57,340 nucleotides of DNA from the IMG/VR virus record IMGVR_UViG_3300035188_001133, positions 1 to 57,340 of that record. The stretch is one strand, 5' to 3'. Both the position numbers and the translations under genes were made by a program. Below are positions 54,075 through 57,340 of the stretch, piece by piece. Each line of letters starts with the position of its first letter. Position 1 is the stretch's first letter. Source of the stretch: a virus. The notes beneath the pieces are model-generated. The model was not told where the DNA came from and ran no database searches. It saw only the letters and a list, made by a program, of their open reading frames with translations.

Positions 54075-54776
54075 ATGGGTTCATTTACTTCAAACGTAGC
54101 GCTTCAAATCATGCGAGCAGTGTTTCCCAGCTCTACTACAGCACTAGCTCCAATAACAGCTACTACTACTACTGCAGCAAACTTTAGAATCTACAATAGC
54201 CATGTTGCTGCAGGAAGCCAATGGGGTATTTTTTCTGCAGGGGCTAACGTAGTTCACACGTGCCATCTTGTATTTGGAAGTGTTGCAGCAACCGGTGCTA
54301 ACATTGCTGCTAATAATCTTAACGATTCAAACTTTCAAGGAACTCCTTCGTTAGGCACTATTTCTGGCTCTTTTGCTAACGTTGGCGGAACCCCCTCTTT
54401 TGGAACAGGTGCTGCTGGTAACTACTTTGGATACACTGGAAAGGCAATGGTTGCTAGCGGCGGCACTACTCACACTTGGCAAGGTTGGTCACTATCGGAA
54501 ACTAGTAGTAAAGGCCAGGCGCAAAGCAATCTTCAAATTGGATTCCCTGCATTGGGAGCTACTTCAGGAGCTATGAGTGTTTATGGCTTTGTAATTACTG
54601 CTCAGGGAACTGATGCTGCTCCTAGCGCCACTAATCCTGCCAGTCAGCTTGTGGCCAGTAATAACGGCGGAGCTCCATTAATTATTGCTTATGGAGATTT
54701 GTCTGCCTCTAGATTGTTGAACGAAGGCGACACTCCCGTATTTGCAACGCAAGCAATCACCATTACGCTTGAGTAA
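54075..54776 (+). CDS. Probable virion structural protein, 233 aa
   Basis: AGGAGA precedes the ATG by 9 bases. Beta-rich, Gly/Ala/Ser/Thr-rich, almost free of Lys and Cys, with short GTPSLG-type turns repeated (GTPSLGTISGSFANVGGTPS). The C-terminus (LIIAYGDLSASRLLNEGDTP) is typical of small phage tail or capsid-surface proteins. Own promoter and terminator on the upstream side suggest high late expression. Confidence 0.6.
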   Translation: MGSFTSNVALQIMRAVFPSSTTALAPITATTTTAANFRIYNSHVAAGSQWGIFSAGANVVHTCHLVFGSVAATGANIAANNLNDSNFQGTPSLGTISGSFANVGGTPSFGTGAAGNYFGYTGKAMVASGGTTHTWQGWSLSETSSKGQAQSNLQIGFPALGATSGAMSVYGFVITAQGTDAAPSATNPASQLVASNNGGAPLIIAYGDLSASRLLNEGDTPVFATQAITITLE

Positions 54777-54781
54777 TACCA

Positions 54782-55189
54782 ATGTCTTTAGACCTGTCCA
54801 AGGTGCTGGAATTGCTTACGGCCTTGGCGGCTGGAGGAATCCTCACCATGGTGGTCAAAGCGCTGGTAGACAAGAATAAGACCAAGGCTGAGGCAAAGAA
54901 GATTGCCGTCGAAGGAGAAATATCTCTCGTTGAGATGGCAATGAAAATGACGGATAAGCTTCAGAACTCTCTTAAGAGCCTAGAGGATAAGACTGAAGAT
55001 CTTGCTCGTAAAAACTTGAAATTGGAACACGAACTGTCTGAACTACGTCTCTCTAATATAAATCTTTTGCGTGAAATAGAAGCCCTTAAAAGACAAAACG
55101 ACGATCTTGAAAGAACCTGTAGTGTCTTAATTAAGGAAAACAATCACCTAAGAGTTGAGTTAGAGAACTGCATCAAAAAGGAAGTATAA
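54782..55189 (+). CDS. Membrane-anchored coiled-coil protein, 135 aa
   Basis: An N-terminal hydrophobic helix (residues ~8-26) is followed by one continuous coiled coil (residues 40-130) of Leu/Glu/Lys heptads. The shape matches inner-membrane spanins or structural fibres. Function unknown. Confidence 0.6.
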   Translation: MSLDLSKVLELLTALAAGGILTMVVKALVDKNKTKAEAKKIAVEGEISLVEMAMKMTDKLQNSLKSLEDKTEDLARKNLKLEHELSELRLSNINLLREIEALKRQNDDLERTCSVLIKENNHLRVELENCIKKEV

Positions 55190-55191
55190 AT

Positions 55192-55320
55192 ATGGAACTA
55201 TTTTTCTCTTCGTTTCTCGGCACCGTTTTCTACACCGCAATGGTTTTCGTAGCCGGCGCACTGATCGGCAAGCCTCTTTGGGACTGGGTTGCACCCAAGC
55301 TTCCCTGGAATAAGAAGTAA
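55192..55320 (+). CDS. Small membrane protein, 42 aa
   Basis: ATG two bases after the previous stop; AAGGAAG lies before it. One hydrophobic segment (FLGTVFYTAMVFVAGALIG) then a Trp/Pro/Lys-rich tail. Function unknown; may act with the preceding membrane-anchored protein. Confidence 0.55.
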   Translation: MELFFSSFLGTVFYTAMVFVAGALIGKPLWDWVAPKLPWNKK

Positions 55321-55348
55321 CTAGAGAGTTCTGGAAATTCCAGCTATA

Positions 55349-55380
55349 ATAGGGCCGTCTGAAGAGACGGCCCTATACTT
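55349..55380 (+). terminator. Perfect 12-bp hairpin with partial T run
   Basis: ATAGGGCCGTCT, a GAAG loop, and AGACGGCCCTAT are followed by ACTTTTAG. A TATAAT box (55345-55350) overlaps the left arm, so terminator and promoter may be superimposed; no good -35 is visible. Confidence 0.8.
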
Positions 55381-55394
55381 TTAGAAAGCCCTAT

Positions 55395-55604
55395 ATGGCT
55401 AAGAAAAAGAGAAACAACATGAATGAAGATACAGCTCCAGAGCCTACTCCTGAGCACGTTGTAGAAGTTGTTGAGTCTGCCTCAGTTGAGCCTGAGGCTG
55501 CTCATCTACCTGAACCTGCTGTAGAAGCCCCTATTGTTGTTGAGGAGCCTGCTGCTCAACCTCTCGATAAAAACGCTGGTAAGACAGTACCTACCGCATT
55601 CTAA
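55395..55604 (+). CDS. Pro/Glu/Ala/Val-rich disordered protein, 69 aa
   Basis: Basic start (AKKKRNN) followed by about 50 residues of Pro, Glu, Val and Ala with irregular short repeats. Almost certainly unstructured. Directly upstream of the large virion protein gene; may be a linker or scaffold-type protein. Confidence 0.55.
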   Translation: MAKKKRNNMNEDTAPEPTPEHVVEVVESASVEPEAAHLPEPAVEAPIVVEEPAAQPLDKNAGKTVPTAF

Positions 55605-55615
55605 GGTGTGTTTAA

Positions 55616-57340
55616 ATGCCTACGGTCTATCTAGGCGTAAACCGAGACTACTCTTCGTCCGGCATAACATCTCAGGGATCTATTGATTCTACCTCAGGAG
55701 GACCTCTTGGGCAGATTCAGCCCTGTCCTGGAGTTTTTCCATGCCTCATCGCAGCGAAGAGTTCTGTGAGAGGAAACTCCGCAGTCACTGTAGATTCTGT
55801 ATATGCCGGACCAAACCATCTGGTCATAAGAGAGTTTCTACACGACAGTATTCCTAGTGCTGGCAACAGAGTACGCGTTGAGGCCAGAAATAGAAACGTA
55901 AAGGTTGTAGGCGGTACGTATATAGAGGGCTTTGCAACACCTAACCCCATCTTAAAACCATATTATGTAGACGGCGTTGTTCTTAATAGTATCTCTTTAA
56001 ATGGCTTGCCTGCAGAGCTCTCGACCTCAAACGTATCGCCTGTGTTTGCCCTCAATATTGGCGGGACTGCCAATAATCCAAACGATCCTTTAAATTACGT
56101 TTTTAAAAAGGACGGATTTACTTATAACTTTGGTTCTGCGCAACTGTCCGAACGCCTAAATGCCCTTTGGACATCTTCTGTAGTTGGGAGTGTGCCTGTA
56201 AGTTTCAGCGCCTCTGGGATCAGTATACCAAGCGCAGGCAGCGGCTATGCGTACTTATTGGCTGATGTTAGTTCAAGCAAACTCCCATACTATACACCCG
56301 TTGTAGTCAAGTATCCGACAATAGTCGGTAATCAGGTATCTGATCTTGATGAGTTTGGGGGTAACTACCTTGAGAGACACAGAAGATCTTTGGCCATGTT
56401 GCAGGCCTCTACCAACGCTCCAACTTTAGGTGGATTTAATGCCACTACCGGAGCTATGTCTGCTTCTGCATTTGGCACTCAGACAACGCCTAATTACGTT
56501 AGATCGTTTGCAGCTCTATCTACTCAGACGGACAGCTATGGCGAGTTTTCTTTTGTAGGTACTAAAGGTAACTACACGGCCTTCATAGGTATGTTTGGAA
56601 GCGCAGCCAATGTAGCTCCCGGTACAGACTGGCCGACATATTTCTTTCACTCGTATCTTGCCTATGGCTCCCCCCTTAAAGATAATGCGGCATGTAAGCC
56701 GTCTTTGTTTTTTAATAGCAACTGGACTAGCGTAAAGACTGACCAATCTGTAGTTACGGCAAGTAATGCTTTTTGGAGCGCAGCATATCCACAGGGATTA
56801 AGATCCAGCCGATACGAAGACGTAAAGGCAATGCAGTACGGCTATGTGTTTTTAAATAAAGACACAAAGCATCTCGAGTTTATGTTCACAGCCCACGCAG
56901 ATCCGACAATACAATCGGGCGAATCTCAGGTCATAAACAAGATAATGCATGCTCCTCCCAGGAGTGCAGACTTTATTCCTGCCTCTAACATGTTGCTGGG
57001 AGTAGACCCTCGTACTTCCACTACTTCGTCATCGCTATACAATACCTCTACCGCCAGTGTAAAAACTGCCTTTGTAAGCGATCAGATTTTACATGGAGGT
57101 GGAGGGCACGTTATGGCCCTAGGTACTTTCAACGGCGCCATAGTTACTGGAGGAAAGGTTGTAGTCTGGGGCAGCAATAGATGGGGTCAGTTGATACTGC
57201 CTGACCCAATGCGCGATGTAAACGTAACAATTTCAGACGTGGCGGTATCTAACTCGCCGCCAGTATTACCGCAGTCCGGTTGGAGCTATATACACCACGG
57301 TGTGTACTCGGATGAAGTAGCTGAACTCCAGGCTAGAAGG
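55616..57340 (+). CDS. Large virion protein, 3' truncated by window, with RCC1-like motif
   Basis: The frame is open from ATG 55616 to the end of the window (575 codons, no stop), following an AAGG-like site. The protein is beta-rich, Ser/Thr/Asn-rich and low in charge, as tail fibres and adhesins are. Near the visible end it contains GGKVVVWGSNRWGQL, which matches the core of RCC1 repeats (G.V..WG.N..GQL), the blades of seven-bladed propellers. I infer a tail or receptor-binding protein with an RCC1-like propeller continuing downstream. Confidence 0.7.
   Translation, partial: MPTVYLGVNRDYSSSGITSQGSIDSTSGGPLGQIQPCPGVFPCLIAAKSSVRGNSAVTVDSVYAGPNHLVIREFLHDSIPSAGNRVRVEARNRNVKVVGGTYIEGFATPNPILKPYYVDGVVLNSISLNGLPAELSTSNVSPVFALNIGGTANNPNDPLNYVFKKDGFTYNFGSAQLSERLNALWTSSVVGSVPVSFSASGISIPSAGSGYAYLLADVSSSKLPYYTPVVVKYPTIVGNQVSDLDEFGGNYLERHRRSLAMLQASTNAPTLGGFNATTGAMSASAFGTQTTPNYVRSFAALSTQTDSYGEFSFVGTKGNYTAFIGMFGSAANVAPGTDWPTYFFHSYLAYGSPLKDNAACKPSLFFNSNWTSVKTDQSVVTASNAFWSAAYPQGLRSSRYEDVKAMQYGYVFLNKDTKHLEFMFTAHADPTIQSGESQVINKIMHAPPRSADFIPASNMLLGVDPRTSTTSSSLYNTSTASVKTAFVSDQILHGGGGHVMALGTFNGAIVTGGKVVVWGSNRWGQLILPDPMRDVNVTISDVAVSNSPPVLPQSGWSYIHHGVYSDEVAELQARR

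Overview
The window is a stretch of a large (probably jumbo) tailed double-stranded DNA phage genome. It carries a portal protein, a multi-subunit-type RNA polymerase, a tRNA/tmRNA island, a long run of small overlapping genes, lysis functions (holin-like, secreted muramidase-like, spanin-like) and the start of a large virion protein. Nearly all genes follow Shine-Dalgarno sites of the AGGAG type and many stop/start codons overlap, so the host is a bacterium. Dockerin repeats, cohesin-like domains and an RCC1-like motif are common in Planctomycetota and related environmental bacteria. They make such a host conceivable, but the sequence does not prove it.

Layout. (1) 1-11.4 kb: mostly unknown genes plus a RuvC-like resolvase, a MoxR-type AAA+ ATPase next to a metallopeptidase/VWA protein, and the portal gene. 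(2) 11.4-19.3 kb: spaced small genes, each behind structured intergenic DNA. Here lie four ungapped copies of a 42-bp promoter-like element, two pairs of homologous hairpin leaders, a likely small RNA, a phosphoesterase, a P-loop kinase, a ~730-nt densely structured non-coding stretch ending at a tRNA-Met, and a secreted transglycosylase-like enzyme. (3) 19.3-23.65 kb: a minus-strand block with a nuclease, a secreted protein with two cohesin-like domains, a holin-like protein, a trypsin-like protease with a C-terminal dockerin, a DUF6321 protein and a glycine-zipper protein. (4) 23.8-37.8 kb: a plus-strand operon of glycine/alanine-rich hydrophobic proteins surrounding a 1640-residue fused beta/beta-prime-N RNA polymerase, plausibly virion cargo delivered with the genome. 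(5) 37.8-46.6 kb: a translation island with tRNAs for Arg, Lys, Leu (two), Gly, Ser and a probable Ile, a complete tmRNA, several non-canonical tRNA-like RNAs and interspersed small genes, including an exonuclease and a CsrA-like protein. (6) 46.6-54 kb: a dense operon of small proteins, including a sigma-like factor, an HTH protein, a u-spanin candidate and a deaminase. (7) 54 kb to the end: virion structural genes.

A coherent reading is that the phage brings its own transcription apparatus (RNA polymerase core, sigma-like factor, phage-specific promoters), protects some transcripts with 5' stem structures, and supplements host translation with tRNAs and a tmRNA. The most unusual items are the viral cohesin-like/dockerin protease module, the beta/beta-prime-N fusion, the large structured RNA beside the tRNA, and the repeated promoter/leader elements. 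All calls come from reading the sequence; no database search or structure prediction was run.
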